64,000 bases of DNA from Meandrina meandrites (GCA_963693305.1 OY855913.1:10630701-10694700); one strand, 5' to 3'. Positions 37,234 through 49,802 are shown, counted from the first letter of the stretch. Made by a program: numbers and translations. Notes: a model not told the origin generated them from the sequence alone.

Positions 37234-38079
37234 GGTTACCGTATACCTTCAGATCTACAATTTTTCCCGAAATCGGATTTTTACATCCAAGTAATAGTCC
37301 AAGTGTTATCTTTCATTTAAAAAAAAAAGTTTTGAAAAAGAGTGAATATCGGCGGAGAAATGAGCATATTTTGTTTTTGACCAGAAGTAAAAATTCTTCT
37401 TTAGAGTGACACCCATGTGACGTGTATGCACTCAACCGAGACGGTTTCCATTCTCGCGTACTGATTGGCCTTGTTATTAGAGAAGGTGTTGCAAGCTTCA
37501 TGTGGGCGGCGTTTGTTTGCATTGGAAGATATTTTTTCGAGCGCTGTTTTCTGAAATCAATTTTTCGCTTTGAACGCGACACTTTAAAGAGCTACAACTC
37601 CAAAGGAATTTGCCTCTTCTACGTCAAATTTGGCGAGCAGCTAGTTTAACATGTTAATAACAAAAGCGTGTCGGCGATTTTTTTATTTTTGTATACTTTT
37701 TATACTGGAGCGATTTTTGTATGATCACTCCCGTGTGTTTTGGCCCTATTTGCGAAATGTCTTGTATCTTTTTATTGCAATTGAATATGACAAAACGCCG
37801 ACACGTTTTCTTAGCGCTTGGGGTCCGGAAACCAAAGAACAAATCAAATTAGCGAAATACTAAATGCGCTTTGACTTGTAGCCTTCTAAAGGCGACTCAG
37901 GCGCTCATGTTTCGAGGTTCCTAAAAGATTGACATTTCATTCTACTACAAAATGGTTTTTATAGATTGAAAGCCAGCTCAATAAGCTTTTATTTGATATA
38001 GGGTTTTAGCTGCCTACAATTTATTCCGACTGCGCTATATCGTTTAGACGCGAGACACCCCCAAAGGTATACGGTAACC
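37234..38079. mobile_element. 846-bp TIR element with TTAA target duplication
   Basis: TTAA|GGTTACCGTATACCTT at the left is matched by AAGGTATACGGTAACC|TTAA at the right. The ends are perfect for at least 16 bp. No transposase was recognised in the interior. A Kolobok or piggyBac type is possible from the TTAA site. Confidence 0.9.
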
Positions 38080-38111
38080 TTAATATTGTTTGTTTGTTAG
38101 ATCTGCTTCAG

Positions 38112-38263
38112 AGTGGCGGATCCAGGGGAGGGGCCCCCACCTTTTAAACTTTTCGGAAATAGCGCATTTTCTTTGAAGGGCCGGAATTATCTTCGCAGAA
38201 TTCAACGTCCATAGTCAAGCGGGCCCCCTCCTTAGCTGAAGGCCACTGTACCGCCACTGTACT
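38112..38263. repeat. Small element with AGTGGCGG ends
   Basis: AGTGGCGGATCCAGGGGAGG is mirrored by CTGTACCGCCACT at the right. It is short and noncoding. Confidence 0.5.
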
Positions 38264-38756
38264 ATATCAAATGGCAAATGGCAAGGTCATCAAAAAATAT
38301 GTACAGAGTGATTTTGCAAAACGCATTGATCGTGAAGAATTAAAATAAAATTTAAGTAATTAAAGGAAACAATACCTCTAAGAGTGCATTCGAGGAAAAT
38401 CGATTTCAGACTTCAGATTTCCCAATAAAACACGAAATGAAGTTACTTTCAGTTGAGCGAGTCTCTGAATTTCAGTTCGAGTCGTTATTTGTTTATTTTA
38501 TTCGGAATCAGTTCGAAGCACGGCTTCGAGTTTCACAGGCGCCGCTGAATGTAACCTCGTTTTGTTTATTTCTAAGGAATATACTGACTGGCCAATCACA
38601 GCTAAGATTGGACGTAATCTTTGCAATCTTTAAGCGTGTGTATTTGCGTAAAGGCAGTCAGTTAGTTTCCTGAAGCTGGTCGCGATCGGGTAAGATCGTA
38701 AGAATTAAGTGACGGCTCACCGCCCTTTACGGTCTCAGGGTTCCCCGACAGGAGTA

Positions 38757-38887
38757 GCCTGCGTAGCTGGCGAGATTTCGCGGGCGAGTGCTTTTTTAGC
38801 GGCCGTATACTTTTGTTTTGGCGTCCAAGCCGCGAAGGGAGTGGTGAGGAGTCGAGCCGCGCCCGCTAATCCCGCCAGCTACGCAGG
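38757..38887. repeat. 131-bp foldback (CCTGCGTAGCTGGCG ends)
   Basis: GCCTGCGTAGCTGGCG and CGCCAGCTACGCAGG form perfect inverted ends, with GCGGGCG and CGCCCGC blocks just inside. It is probably a tiny non-autonomous transposon. Confidence 0.85.
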
Positions 38888-39342
38888 ATCTGTATTGTTA
38901 AGCAAATAGCGTACAATCCGTACGCGTACCAGTTTGGTCCCCTTCCACTTACTTGTATGTATATTTAATCATTTTATGCTTACTATATATATATTTAGTT
39001 TTTGTCAAGTTTTGGTGTGCTTTCGAGAAAGCAGATCCAAAACCCACACAAACAATTACTTCCATCGTTTTTACTCGCATTTATTCATCGATTCTTTTAT
39101 CCCTTCGTAATTGCTCTCTTCCTTGTTGTAGGAGGACGACCTCTTAAAGGAGGGGATAACATGTTGAAGTATATTTGATCATTTTCACAGAGTTTTTAGT
39201 GTTTTGATGAAATGAGTTACGAAAATTGTACGTATAATCAGAAGCTCATCACCTAGAGCTTCTTGTATAATATAACGCTCTTTAAAGTTTGTTGTTCGAT
39301 TGTTTTATGGACCTTGCCACTCTAACTCGTTCACGTACTTAA

Positions 39343-39620
39343 AGGGGCACTATCAGTCACGGAGATTTTGATGCATTTTTGGTCATAATGAAGTTAAAAA
39401 TTCTGACCAAGAAGTTTCGCTCATCACGTCATGGCCTAGAACACCAGGGTGAAGATATTGAATAAATTGCTCAAGGGAAAGCGAAGAGTAGCTAGTTTTT
39501 AACAATTTTTTCAAGACACATGGGAAGAGTTTGAAAAAGTCTGCCGGACTTTTTCAATATTAATGTAAATTGTCTTTTTTCCTTTTTAATTTTCGAAGTG
39601 ACTCTCAAGATAGTACCGCT
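39343..39620. mobile_element. MITE with TTAA duplication, relative of 21321-21692
   Basis: TTAA|AGGGGCACTATCAGTCAC at the left and GTGACTCTCAAGATAGTACCGCT|TTAA at the right. The ends resemble those at 21.3 kb, so two members of the family lie in the window. Confidence 0.8.
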
Positions 39621-39896
39621 TTAATGAAACTTCAGGTATATTCCGTTGGGCGCCAAAGTAGCTACTTCCTCTTCAGTAATAAACGACCATTGCTCTTGAT
39701 TGATACCTGGTCGAGTTTTTTTCACTCGTCTCTTAGGTCCCGGATTGAACGCAGGTGTCCTAATAGGTGCTTCGTATATGATTGGGCAATTATCCAAAAT
39801 TGGACAGATCTAGAATTTTTTTTATTTTGGTCAACTTTTATTAGTGAGGACACTTTGTGATGTTATCATAAATAGTGTACAGCCTTGATTCCTGGA

Positions 39897-42780
39897 CATA
39901 TAGCTGCCATTTGTCGTAAACAGCTTTTGTTAGTCTTTCCGATTACTTTGATAACTTGAGATGTCCTCAACCAGTGTTTTCTCAGTGATGTTAGAATGGC
40001 AAGGGCTTTTATTTGTCGAACTGTAGTTGCTGCAGTTAAAAGAGACAGTTCATCCCATGCATGATTTAAGTAACTTTTACTAACTGTAACTACTTAAAAA
40101 GTAAACTTTCTTAAAATAATAAGTAGGTTGGTCATGTACCTGAATAAACTGGCAAACTTTGTTTTCCGTTACAAAACAATGAATCATTTTAATTAACGTT
40201 TACTTAATTATAATATTTAATCAGCCTTATAATATTATAGTTAACTTGCCATATGTTTCTACTCAAGGAAATTAAAAGATCGCGTTCGTCTTGGCTTCGG
40301 CCCATTTTGTCCACCCACAGCAGTGATTGGTACCAAAACGTACAGTTTTTAAGTTATCTATAAGTTACCGAGCTCAAAGTTCCAGTTCGAGTGGCTATCT
40401 ACTACGTTTTTATTTAGAATTCCAAGGGCGGATTTGAGTATCAAAGACGCCACAGGCTCGGTTTAAAGCTCGTGGTTATTTCTGCAGAATGTACTAATTG
40501 GCCAATCACAGCTCACAGTGTGGACGCGATGTGTGTACGACTGTCAGTTATTTGGTCGGATAAGATCTAACAAATAAAGTGGTAGCCTGTGTACAGCCGC
40601 CCCCTCCCCTCAAGAAAAATCGGGAAAAAAACTCTGGACAGCTGTTTTGACCTCACTGTCAGGTCGAAACAGCTGTCCAGAGTCTATATTTATGACTTTC
40701 AGTTTAGACTCTATCATGTCGTTGTCATGATACGTTTTTTCATTTATACGTGGTGTCAGCCTTGCAGTTACTGTCTTTGTATTTTTATTTTTGGCTGATT
40801 AGAGCTGTCGCCAGCTCCTACGTACATCAGCAGCATTTTCGCGGACGTCCATTGCTTTCAGTTTTCACTTTCGGTGCTACGCAACCTTTTTGGTTATCTA
40901 CCATCTCATATCCAACGCACACTCATAGAATAATTGTTAATTATTTGCCTGCATGGTAGCATCTTGATCTCGGTTCAGACAACATAAATTGGTAGGAATC
41001 ATGAATCTTCGTGTTTAAAACTTGGGAATCATAAATAACGAGAGATGGCTAAAAGAATCATGAATAATAACAAATGAATATGCTTCCATCGATATTGTAG
41101 GCGTGTGAATATAGAATGCAAACTACGAAACTTCTTAAAGAGTCTGACCCACCCACTTTGCATTGCGTGCCCTGTTGTTGTTTACGAGCCCGGAGGACCA
41201 CAAAAACTATTGTAACATGATGACACTTCTTCAAAAACAGCGATCGTTCGAATATAACAAACTGAAGAGAAGAGATAAGACTTGTTTCTAGCATTCACAT
41301 TGTGATGGAAACAGATTTTACTTCTCGGTCGTTATCACTGGCTTTTTTGGGGGCCCCAAAAATGGCGGATTGACAAAGGTGAGAAATCTGTTTGTATCGC
41401 GATGTGAATGCTAGAAACAAGTCTTATCGCTTCTTATAGCTTCTCTTCAGTTTGTTATCTTCGAACGATCGCTGTTTTTGAAAGAAGCGTTATCGTGAAA
41501 AGATGGTAAACAACAACAGGCGCGCAATGCAAAGTGGGTGGGTCAGATTCTTTAACAGTTATATCACAAAAATGGCTAAAAATAGCGTTTCTGAGCGTCT
41601 AATTTTCAAAATTTTCTGGGGGAGCGTGCCCCCAGACCCCCCTACAGGAAAACACTGAAAACGCGATTAAAATCTTCATCCCTTACCTATCAACTTGATT
41701 GTGATTCAGTGTTACACGCAGTGAAGTTATTTTCAAAACTGGATGAAAACAATGACAAATGAATCATGAATATCGAATGAAATTTTTCAATGAATCACGA
41801 ATCATTGAGGTAAAACAAGACAGGAATCATGAACATCCAATGTCCAATGATTCCGCTTCCACCCCCGAAGACAACAGCTTGGCTACAATTAGGAATTCTA
41901 CACTTGGCATCCCTGCATGTTGATTAATAATTCATGTTTCTTTTTTCTTCTTTAATTAAACGATGTAAATATTTTCTCGATCCAAATAAAAGCCAATATT
42001 TACATTCAGAAATGAAAGTTATTCATAGTGATACGTTGTAAAGAAGACAGATGAGTTATTATTTTTGGAGCTCAAAGCCTTGCAGATATTCAGAATTGTA
42101 AAATAAGGCAAGTATTTTATTTAACCTTTAGGCTGTTTTTTATCACTGCTGGGGATCGTTGGGGCTCTGAGATTTTAATCCTTGCCTTCAAAAATAACAA
42201 CTCTTTCCAAAAGTATATGTCGTTAAGAAAAAACGAACGCAAGTAAGGCACTCTATAACGTTTAGTCAGCAGTTTCGGGAATAATGCCGAATTTCGTTTG
42301 TTCTGACGTACAAATGATTCTCGTGAACATTGCGAGACGACACTGGTACTGGTAAGAATTGTTTCATGACGATTTTGGTTACAATTGGAAACATTTCATT
42401 GTATTGCAATTGCGTACAATCAATATATCATGGTCTTATTAGAAATTTTATTGAGTAGTATGCCTATAATACTCTTAACGATTACACTCCTGCAGTAGTT
42501 TTCCATACGTATGATATCAGTATTAGTATTGTTGTGGCTGAGAAGGCAAACTTATGTTCCTACTGTTAAAAAAACAAACCCATGAAAATTGACAATAGCT
42601 GTTGGAAATCCCTTGCAGTTGAGCTGTCTAATTGAATTCCTCGACAGAACGAGCACTTTCTAGCATACTAGTCAGCACTAGAATCAAAAATTCAATTTCC
42701 CTGCGGTTGGTTTCCTAATAAAGTCTTTCTTTACTGCTGCCAAAACAACCTTATATGTAGAAAACGTATAGAGGTCTCAT
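39897..42780. repeat. Upstream block of copy B/C, duplicate of 29.56-31.7 kb
   Basis: Same order of conserved stretches as at 29.56-31.7 kb, interrupted by the element at 40.99-41.88 kb. It contains no gene. Confidence 0.9.
40986..41880. mobile_element. ~0.9-kb insertion with a long internal hairpin
   Basis: Copy A has an uninterrupted CAGACAATAGCTTGGCTACA. Here AGACAACA occurs on both sides of a roughly 890-bp insert, consistent with an 8-bp target duplication. Arms of about 170-190 bp (41.12-41.30 and 41.39-41.56 kb; shared GATCGCTGTTTTT, AACAAACTGAAGAGAAG and CTAGAAACAAGTCTTAT) form a long hairpin. No protein is encoded. An hAT-type origin is suggested by the 8-bp duplication only. Confidence 0.7.
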
Positions 42781-43687
42781 GTTTTATGAGCCAAAGGAGT
42801 TTATGAGTCATGAGTCAAGGTGATTTTTGCACGAAGTAGATTATCTATTATTTTATAAATTAGTTTAGAAGCAATCAACTTTGGTTGCGGTTCGTTCCAC
42901 TCCAATTTGCTCTTGCCCCGGTTAGCTCCATTCCGGTTTGCTTGCCTGCGGTTAGTTCCACTCCGGTTTGCTTGCGCGCGGTCAGTTAGTTCCAAACTGG
43001 TTTGCTTGCAGTTAGCTTTTATTTTTAGAAAGGGCAGCACTATTTTCAAATTAACTATTATTTTAGATGAGACTCATAACTCATTGACCCACAAAACTTT
43101 AAATCTCGTGCATGATCAACGCACGGGATTTCAGGCGAACAAAAATTTCATTTGGTGGCATGAAAGTGAGATGTCGCTTACGTGTAGTCCTAAGCTGTTA
43201 AAGTCCGTTTATTCGATGTATTTCGTCGCCTGTATTATATTTGAACTGCTTAAAACGTAAGGTTCGTGTTATCATTACTAAAATTCGTGCCAAACGAAAC
43301 TGCAAATCAATGGTTTTTTTTTTATTTCTTCTTTTAGTTTTAGAATAAGATCAAGTTTTCATGTGGTGAAATTACTTTGACCAGATATCGCAAGCACGTT
43401 CTACCGACCGGTTCTTTTACGCTATTTATAAGATAGGTTTTGATCACCACTCTCTAATTTTTCTTTGGCAGATGGAAAACAGCAAATTCCCTACGTGCTC
43501 AGTGATTTCTTCAATATTGGCAACATGTATTTACATCTCAGCTGCCGCTCAAAACTTCAGACGAGATGACACACAAGGGATAAAGTATGCCAATTTTGTG
43601 AAAAATCCTTCAAACCGGCTAAATGTCGCTGTTCTGGATAGTTTAATGGTATACAGGCCCGTAGATTGTACTTTCCAATGCCTTAAC
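41762..43687. repeat. Tandem duplication unit 1 (1.93 kb)
   Basis: This unit and 43688-45613 are nearly identical direct copies offset by 1925-1926 bp; for instance ATGGAAAACAGC occurs at 43472 and 45397. The left breakpoint is inside the 40.99-41.88 kb insertion and the right one inside PAN exon 1, at a shared AATCA. Confidence 0.95.
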
Positions 43688-43849
43688 AATCATGAATATC
43701 GAATGAAATTTTTCAATGAATCACGAATCATTGAGGTAAAACAAGACAGGAATCATGAACATCCAATGTCCAATGATTCCGCTTCCACCCCCGAAGACAA
43801 CAGCTTGGCTACAATTAGGAATTCTACACTTGGCATCCCTGCATGTTGA
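43472..43849 (+). CDS. Truncated chimeric PAN protein, copy B
   Basis: The first 74 codons are those of copy C exon 1 (signal peptide and the start of the PAN-like region, to TFQCLNN). At the tandem-duplication junction the frame enters transposon-derived sequence and adds about 51 unrelated residues (HEYRMKFFNESRIIEVKQ ... NSTLGIPAC), then a stop. Promoter-proximal DNA is intact, so it could be transcribed to give a 125-aa secreted peptide. More likely it is a non-functional by-product. An assembly artefact cannot be excluded. Confidence 0.7.
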   Translation: MENSKFPTCSVISSILATCIYISAAAQNFRRDDTQGIKYANFVKNPSNRLNVAVLDSLMVYRPVDCTFQCLNNHEYRMKFFNESRIIEVKQDRNHEHPMSNDSASTPEDNSLATIRNSTLGIPAC

Positions 43850-45613
43850 TTAATAATTCATGTTTGTTTTTTCTTCTTTAATTAAACGATGTAAATATTT
43901 TCTCGATCTAAATAAAAGCCAATATTTGCATTCAGAAATGAAAGTTATTCATAGTGAGACGTTGTAAAGAAGACAGATGAGTTATTATTTTTGGAGCTCA
44001 AAGCCTTGCAGATATTCAGAATTGTAAAATAAGGCAAGTATTTTATTTAACCTTTAGGCTGTTTTTTATCACTGCTGGGGATCGTTGGGGCTCTGAGATT
44101 TTAATCCTTGCCTTCAAAAATAACAACTCTTTCCAAAAGTATATGTCGTTAAGAAAAAACGAACGCAAGTAAGGCACTCTATAACGTTTAGTCAGCAGTT
44201 TCGGGAATAATGCCGAATTTCGTTTGTTCTGACGTACAAATGATTCTCGTGAACATTGCGAGACGACACTGGTACTGGTAAGAATTGTTTCATGACGATT
44301 TTGGTTACAATTGGAAACATTTCATTGTATTGCAATTGCGTACAATCAATATATCATGGTCTTATTAGAAATTTTATTTAGTAGTATGCCTATAATATTC
44401 TTAACGATTACACTCCTGCAGTAGTTTTCCATACGTATGATATCAGTATTAGTATTGTTGTGGCTGAGAAGGCAAACTTATGTTCCTACTGTTAAAAAAA
44501 CAAACCCATGAAAATTGACAATAGCTGTTGGAAATCCCTTGCAGTTGAGCTGTCTAATTGAATTCCTCGACAGAACGAGCACTTTCTAGCATACTAGTCA
44601 GCACTAGAATCAAAAATTCAATTTCCCTGCGGTTGGTTTCCTAATAAAGTCTTTCTTTACTGCTGCCAAAACAACCTTATATGTAGAAAACGTATAGAGG
44701 TCTCATGTTTTATGAGCCAAAGGAGTTTATGAGTCATGAGTCAAGGTGATTTTTGCACGAAGTAGATTATCTATTATTTTATAAATTAGTTTAGAAGCAA
44801 TCAACTTTGGTTGCGGTTCGTTCCACTCCAATTTGCTCTTGCCCCGGTTAGCTCCATTCCGGTTTGCTTGCCTGCGGTTAGTTCCACTCCGGTTTGCTTG
44901 CGCGCGGTCAGTTAGTTCCAAACTGGTTTGCTTGCAGTTAGCTTTTATTTTTAGTAAGGGCAGCACTATTTTCAAATTAACTATTATTTTAGATGAGACT
45001 CATAACTCATTGACCCACAAAACTTTAAATCTCGTGCATGATCAACGCACGGGATTTCAGGCGAACAAAAATTTCATTTGGTGGCATGAAAGTGAGATGT
45101 CGCTTACGTGTAGTCCTAAGCTGTTAAAGTCCGTTTATTCGATGTATTTCGTCGCCTGTATTATATTTGAACTGCTTAAAACGTAAGGTTCGTGTTATCA
45201 TAACTAAAATTCGTGCCAAACGAAACTGCAAATCAATGGTTTTTTTTTATTTCTTCTTTTAGTTTTAGAATAAGATCAAGTTTTCATGTGGTGAAATTAC
45301 TTTGACCAGATATCGCAAGCACGTTCTACCGACCGGTTCTTTTACGCTATTTATAAGATAGGTTTTGATCACCACTCTCTAATTTTTCTTTGGCAGATGG
45401 AAAACAGCAAATTCCCTACGTGCTCAGTGATTTCTTCAATATTGGCAACATGTATTTACATCTCAGCTGCCGCTCAAAACTTCAGACGAGATGACACACA
45501 AGGGATAAAGTATGCCAATTTTGTGAAAAATCCTTCAAACCGGCTAAATGTCGCTGTTCTGGATAGTTTAATGGTATACAGGCCCGTAGATTGTACTTTC
45601 CAATGCCTTAACA
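43688..45613. repeat. Tandem duplication unit 2 (1.93 kb)
   Basis: Direct copy of 41762-43687 with only scattered differences (for example one base near 44.95 kb and an A-run change near 43.32 and 45.24 kb). It contains the promoter and start of copy C. Confidence 0.95.
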
Positions 45614-45753
45614 ATCAGGACTGTTATTCAGTTAACTTCGCTACAACTACCTCACTTGACGGAAGACATTCGTGTGAGCTGTTGAGTACCGACAAGTTTC
45701 ACAACTCGGGTGATTTAGTTCTCCATGAAAGCTATGACCATTTTAACATCAAG
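45397..45753 (+). CDS. Copy C exon 1: signal peptide and PAN-like domain
   Basis: 119 codons, same length as copy A, ending AAG|GTAATT. It differs from copy A at a minority of residues (for example NFRRDDTQGIKY against SFRRDGAQGINY). Confidence 0.85.
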
Positions 45754-47503
45754 GTAATTGTCAAGCTATTTCGTTCCTGCAAGAGACCCTAGGGCTGTCT
45801 TTTTTTGGTTAATTCTACTACTCGTTCTGCTTGCAGAAAGTTAATGTTAAAGAAGTCACGGACCGATACGTTAATCGAGAATATTTAGAAGGAAGATCTG
45901 TATTGCACCCGGGGCTTGTCTATGCTCCCGAATTAATATTATTCATGCTTTCGCAGAAAAATGAGCTTTATTTAAAAAACAAATTTATGTAAAACAACTT
46001 TGAAAACATGGTTGCTGTAGTAACATCAGATCACGTAACCAAAGAAGACACAGACCAAGTGTTTTCCTTAATTTTTAAGAAAATTCACAAAATTTGGTCA
46101 ATATTGCTTCAATCTTTCTTAAGTTAGACAGATTTTTAATCAGTTCTGTAAACGTTTCACTTCTGTTTTCAGACACCTTGCATGAGTAACCCTTGTCAAC
46201 ATGGAACTGCATTCTGTCGACCAATTTACAACCGAGATGATTACGAGTGTGTTTGTAAAGAGGGTTTTATCGGAAAGTACTGTGGAGTCGGTCAGTATAC
46301 TATTTTATTTTGCATGTATAATTCACAGCCTGAGTGTCGTATCAGGAAAGAACAACCTAAGCAAAATATGTACATTAAATTAGAAATATTTTTTTTCCTA
46401 ATCGGCACCTTAGGCCAAAAAAACTAAAGGAATAGCAAAAATCGAGATCATCGTATAACCGTGGCTCAGATTTTGTTTTCCTAAAATTATTATATGGACA
46501 CTGTTTAGCGATTATTTCGCAAGCAAAAGTCTCACTCTTCGTTGTAGCATTGGCTCCAGACCTGGCGTTCGAAGATCGCTCAAGCACATTCGCAAAAAAT
46601 ACGGCTGTTTTGCAGTCTAGCTGACAACCTGATTCAGTAATAAGCCAATCAGAACCGGTAGAAATACAATAACCATGGCTGAGTATTAAGTTACTGAGTA
46701 TTAGTTCAACTGAAGTCGAATCACCGCCATTATAGCACAAAATCTATTCAATCCTGAGTCACAACGCAATTTTGTGTTAGATATAACGAAGCAAAAAGTG
46801 AAACGAACGTGAAAAAGCTGTTTTTTAGTTCAGTTTCAACCTATCAAAAAACTGTAATAAGTTTTGCAAACGGGCAAAATCACTTTGTTTTTATTCGTAT
46901 GCTACGATTGGACGTGAAACAAGTTCGGGTACTCCCTGGTTTTAATTCCCAGATTACAATGGTACTATCTTGAGAAAGCACCGGAATTAAAAAGAGAGGG
47001 AAAGACAGGATTTTAAAACCAGCAAACGAATCTTACTTTATCTTACTGTAGTTTTGTATGTAACAGGAATGTATATGTAGTCTGTTTTTATATATTATAA
47101 CGAGTAAGTCAGTAGTCTGCTTTTTTTTTTCAAGTGAGTCCCTGTAACTCCAGTCCGTGCAAGAATGGTGCAACTTGTACTGCGACAGGCGAGGAATCAT
47201 TCTCGTGTTATTGCACTGAGGAATTTGAAGGAGAAACATGTGCTTCAAGTAAGTTATCACAAGTAACACAACGGTCATGTATCCCCATAGGATTCAAAAG
47301 TACAGTATTAATACTTAGGTGCGGTGTTTGTTGAATAGGAATTCCATGTCCACCCGGGAAAAAGACAGATGATGCTCAAGGCCGCTGTTGTGTTTTTCCT
47401 TTCGTGTATAGCGGGGTGTCTTACTATTCGTGCACTACTGTCGAACATAATCGGTTGTGGTGTTCGTTTGATGCTGTCTACGCTGGACGGTGGGCTGACT
47501 GTG
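45397..47503 (+). CDS. Secreted PAN-EGF-EGF-FN2 protein, copy C (five exons, 3' end open)
   Basis: Exons 45397-45753, 46173-46290, 47135-47248 and 47339-47503 join in phase (0, 1, 1, 1). They encode a signal peptide, the PAN-like domain, EGF 1, EGF 2 (CNSSPCKNGATCTATG ... CYCTEEFEGETC) and a fibronectin type II domain (CCVFPFVYSGVSYYSCTTVE, WCSFDA.Y.GRWADCG). FN2 domains bind gelatin or collagen in the family. The next exon must start in phase 1. A candidate at 48763-48854 (TTATCCAG acceptor, VQFYTTGINQRALCAHDC, stop) fits but is weak. Copy A's last domain was not found here. It differs from copy A in domain content. Confidence 0.8.
46173..46290 (+). CDS. Copy C exon 2: EGF 1
   Basis: 118 nt after TTTTCAG, identical in structure to copy A exon 2. 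It reads MSNPCQHGTAFCRPIYNRDD, YECVCKEGFIGKYCGV. Confidence 0.88.
47135..47248 (+). CDS. Copy C exon 3: EGF 2
   Basis: 114 nt, phase 1-1 as usual for shuffled EGF exons, between a T-rich tract ending TTCAAG and A|GTAAGT. Six cysteines are in EGF spacing. There is no counterpart in copy A. Confidence 0.82.
47339..47503 (+). CDS. Copy C exon 4: fibronectin type II domain
   Basis: 165 nt, phase 1-1, after TTGAATAG. It has the CxFPFxYxGxxYxxC...WC...Y.G.W..C signature with all four expected cysteines of the core. There is no counterpart in copy A. Confidence 0.88.
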
Positions 47504-48854
47504 GTAAGATATATATGCTTATTTACAGTTGCATGAATAGTTATTTACCCTGCTCTATGTTGCCTTCAACAGTATACGTAATTTACTATCACAATAAGAG
47601 GATTATTCGAAAAGTAAATTTGGAGCAGTTGGTCAGTAATGTTGTCAGAACTTCAATTTATGTACAATTAAATTTTCAAACTTTTTTTTTTTAATTTCAC
47701 TCTTTTAATTTTTAAGTAAGACCTTTTTCCAAAAAGTGAGATGGGTAAGTGATTTGTGATCTCTTCCTTGAGAACGTTGATATTTGTTTTCTTTGTGCAT
47801 TGACAAAGAAAGCACAACAATTGTTGAAAAAAACAATTGAGTGCGACTCAGTTTGAGGTAAGTAACAAATAATAACAGCATTAACGCACTGCATAATTTG
47901 CGACTGTTTAACATGAAGGGTTTTTTTTTCTTTTAGTGGGATGAACTCACTTCATCTCTGTGCTAGAATGGAGCAAGTTATACGATGACTAAGGATTGTT
48001 ACAGCTTTCAAGCATGTTCTGCAGGATCATCATCAGTCCTTAAGACGCCAAGTGGCGCATGCACGCCCTGCAGGATGGGAGTGAAAAATGCGATGAAGCT
48101 ATATTTAATACCATTTGATTGTAATGACATCGTCATCAAATAAATTTCATGTTATATTGTTTCAAATAAATGTTGGTATGTACATTCCACGGAGTGCAAT
48201 TTGAATGCGTTTCTGAAGGGTCCCCATTTGGGGGTGGGAAGCAGAGCCCGATCCTGGTGGTGGCCAAAGCAGAGAAGCCTGGGGCCCCACTGTTTTGCAG
48301 GTTGAAGTCCGAAGAAAGGAAGCTTAAGCAAACTAAGACTGCAACGCAACCAGAACGTCACCAAACAAAAGGTTTAATGAGCAGAGCGATAGTTCTGCAC
48401 GTGCGTATTGAATCTTGGTACATTTTCTAGCCGTTCTCTGCGAAACAACAACATGAAATGACCAAATTCTGCGTATTTTGGACAACGTGAGCCACGACGG
48501 CTAATTTTTCGTTTTTCTATTTGGAGTTGAACGCTCTAGTTATCCAGATGGAGATAGTTCTTAAACCGATAGATACACTGAATCAGAAGCATATAGGTGA
48601 TATGCTTCTGACTGAATGATCTGGATAATTGCGAGATTCTCGAGTAAAATACAAATTCTTTTTCACTAGGAGAGGGTGGTACCCTGAAAACCTTCAGCAA
48701 CATAGTCTATAACTAAGCTTAACTTGTCTCTTTAAGTTATAATTGTTGTGTTGATTATCCAGCCGCTGGGCCGACGCTGGGCGTCCAATTCTACACAACT
48801 GGGATAAATCAAAGGGCCCTATGTGCCCACGACTGTCTTTCTTTACGTTCATGA

Positions 48855-49800
48855 AATTATCGTTTGTTTATATACTTTCTAGAATTTGAAATTTGTGTGC
48901 TACTCTGGCAATCGTTGCTCCCTAGTCTGTATCTTTTGCGTGCATTTGTGTTCTGAACCCGAGTTATCTTCAAACGTTTTCCCGGACATGAGCTTGACTG
49001 ACAAACTGTTTCAACAACATGTTTTTCGCCATGTTTATAAGCCACAGCATTTTGTCGAAGCAGGGCAGAGATTTACAGGTCTTTAAAGATCCATTACAGA
49101 CCACTGTGCTTTGTGCGCTTATGTGATTGTTTTGATGACGTACTTAGCAGCATGTGATTATAATTTGAAGACCCCGATCGCCAGGATATTCTGGTTCGAT
49201 TTAGTCTTCAATCGGCATTTTATTAAGTTTGCCTGTGATGGTCAAATTAAAGTTCAAACTAAAAGTTTATTCAACACTAATTTTTTACAACATTCAAAGA
49301 AGGTAAAATCAAACTCATTATGCTTATAAATTGTGATGGCGGATTTTGAAAGACATTAAAACTCCCGTGTAAATGCTACAACGGCAGCCGCCAGCTCAAA
49401 GCTGCTGTAAAACACAACAAATGTGTGCCGATCAATAAAAGCGATCGCACCGGTACATATATATGTTTCTCGACGCGAATAAATCTACAGAGAGAAGGAA
49501 ACAACTTGCTTCTAAAGTTATCCAGATTTACTCACAATCGAATTCCATAAATAAATCGTTCCATGTGTCATCGAGTTCACCACAAAATCAGAGTTCGCGG
49601 CAACTTGAGTAATCATCGGCGAAGAAATCAATATACCACTGGGAGCTGCGGTCAAAAAGCCAAGATTCTGCCTTTGGCTCTAAAAATTAGGACGAACGAT
49701 CTTCCTCTTATCATGATATCAGATTCCTGCCAATGGCAGTGACGATCCCATCAACTACAGAATAGACTACGCATTTCTCCTTAGTGAAGGCATGCGCAGA
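48855..49800. other. Intergenic, no recognised gene
   Basis: A 66-codon + strand reading at 48886-49086 follows a plausible acceptor but has no recognised family. The rest shows nothing definable. Confidence 0.35.
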
Positions 49801-49802
49801 GA

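Noticed and set aside
47993..48065. Possible hammerhead ribozyme (CTGATGA ... GAAA on the minus strand)
   Set aside because: The core boxes occur but no stem II or flanking stems could be drawn.
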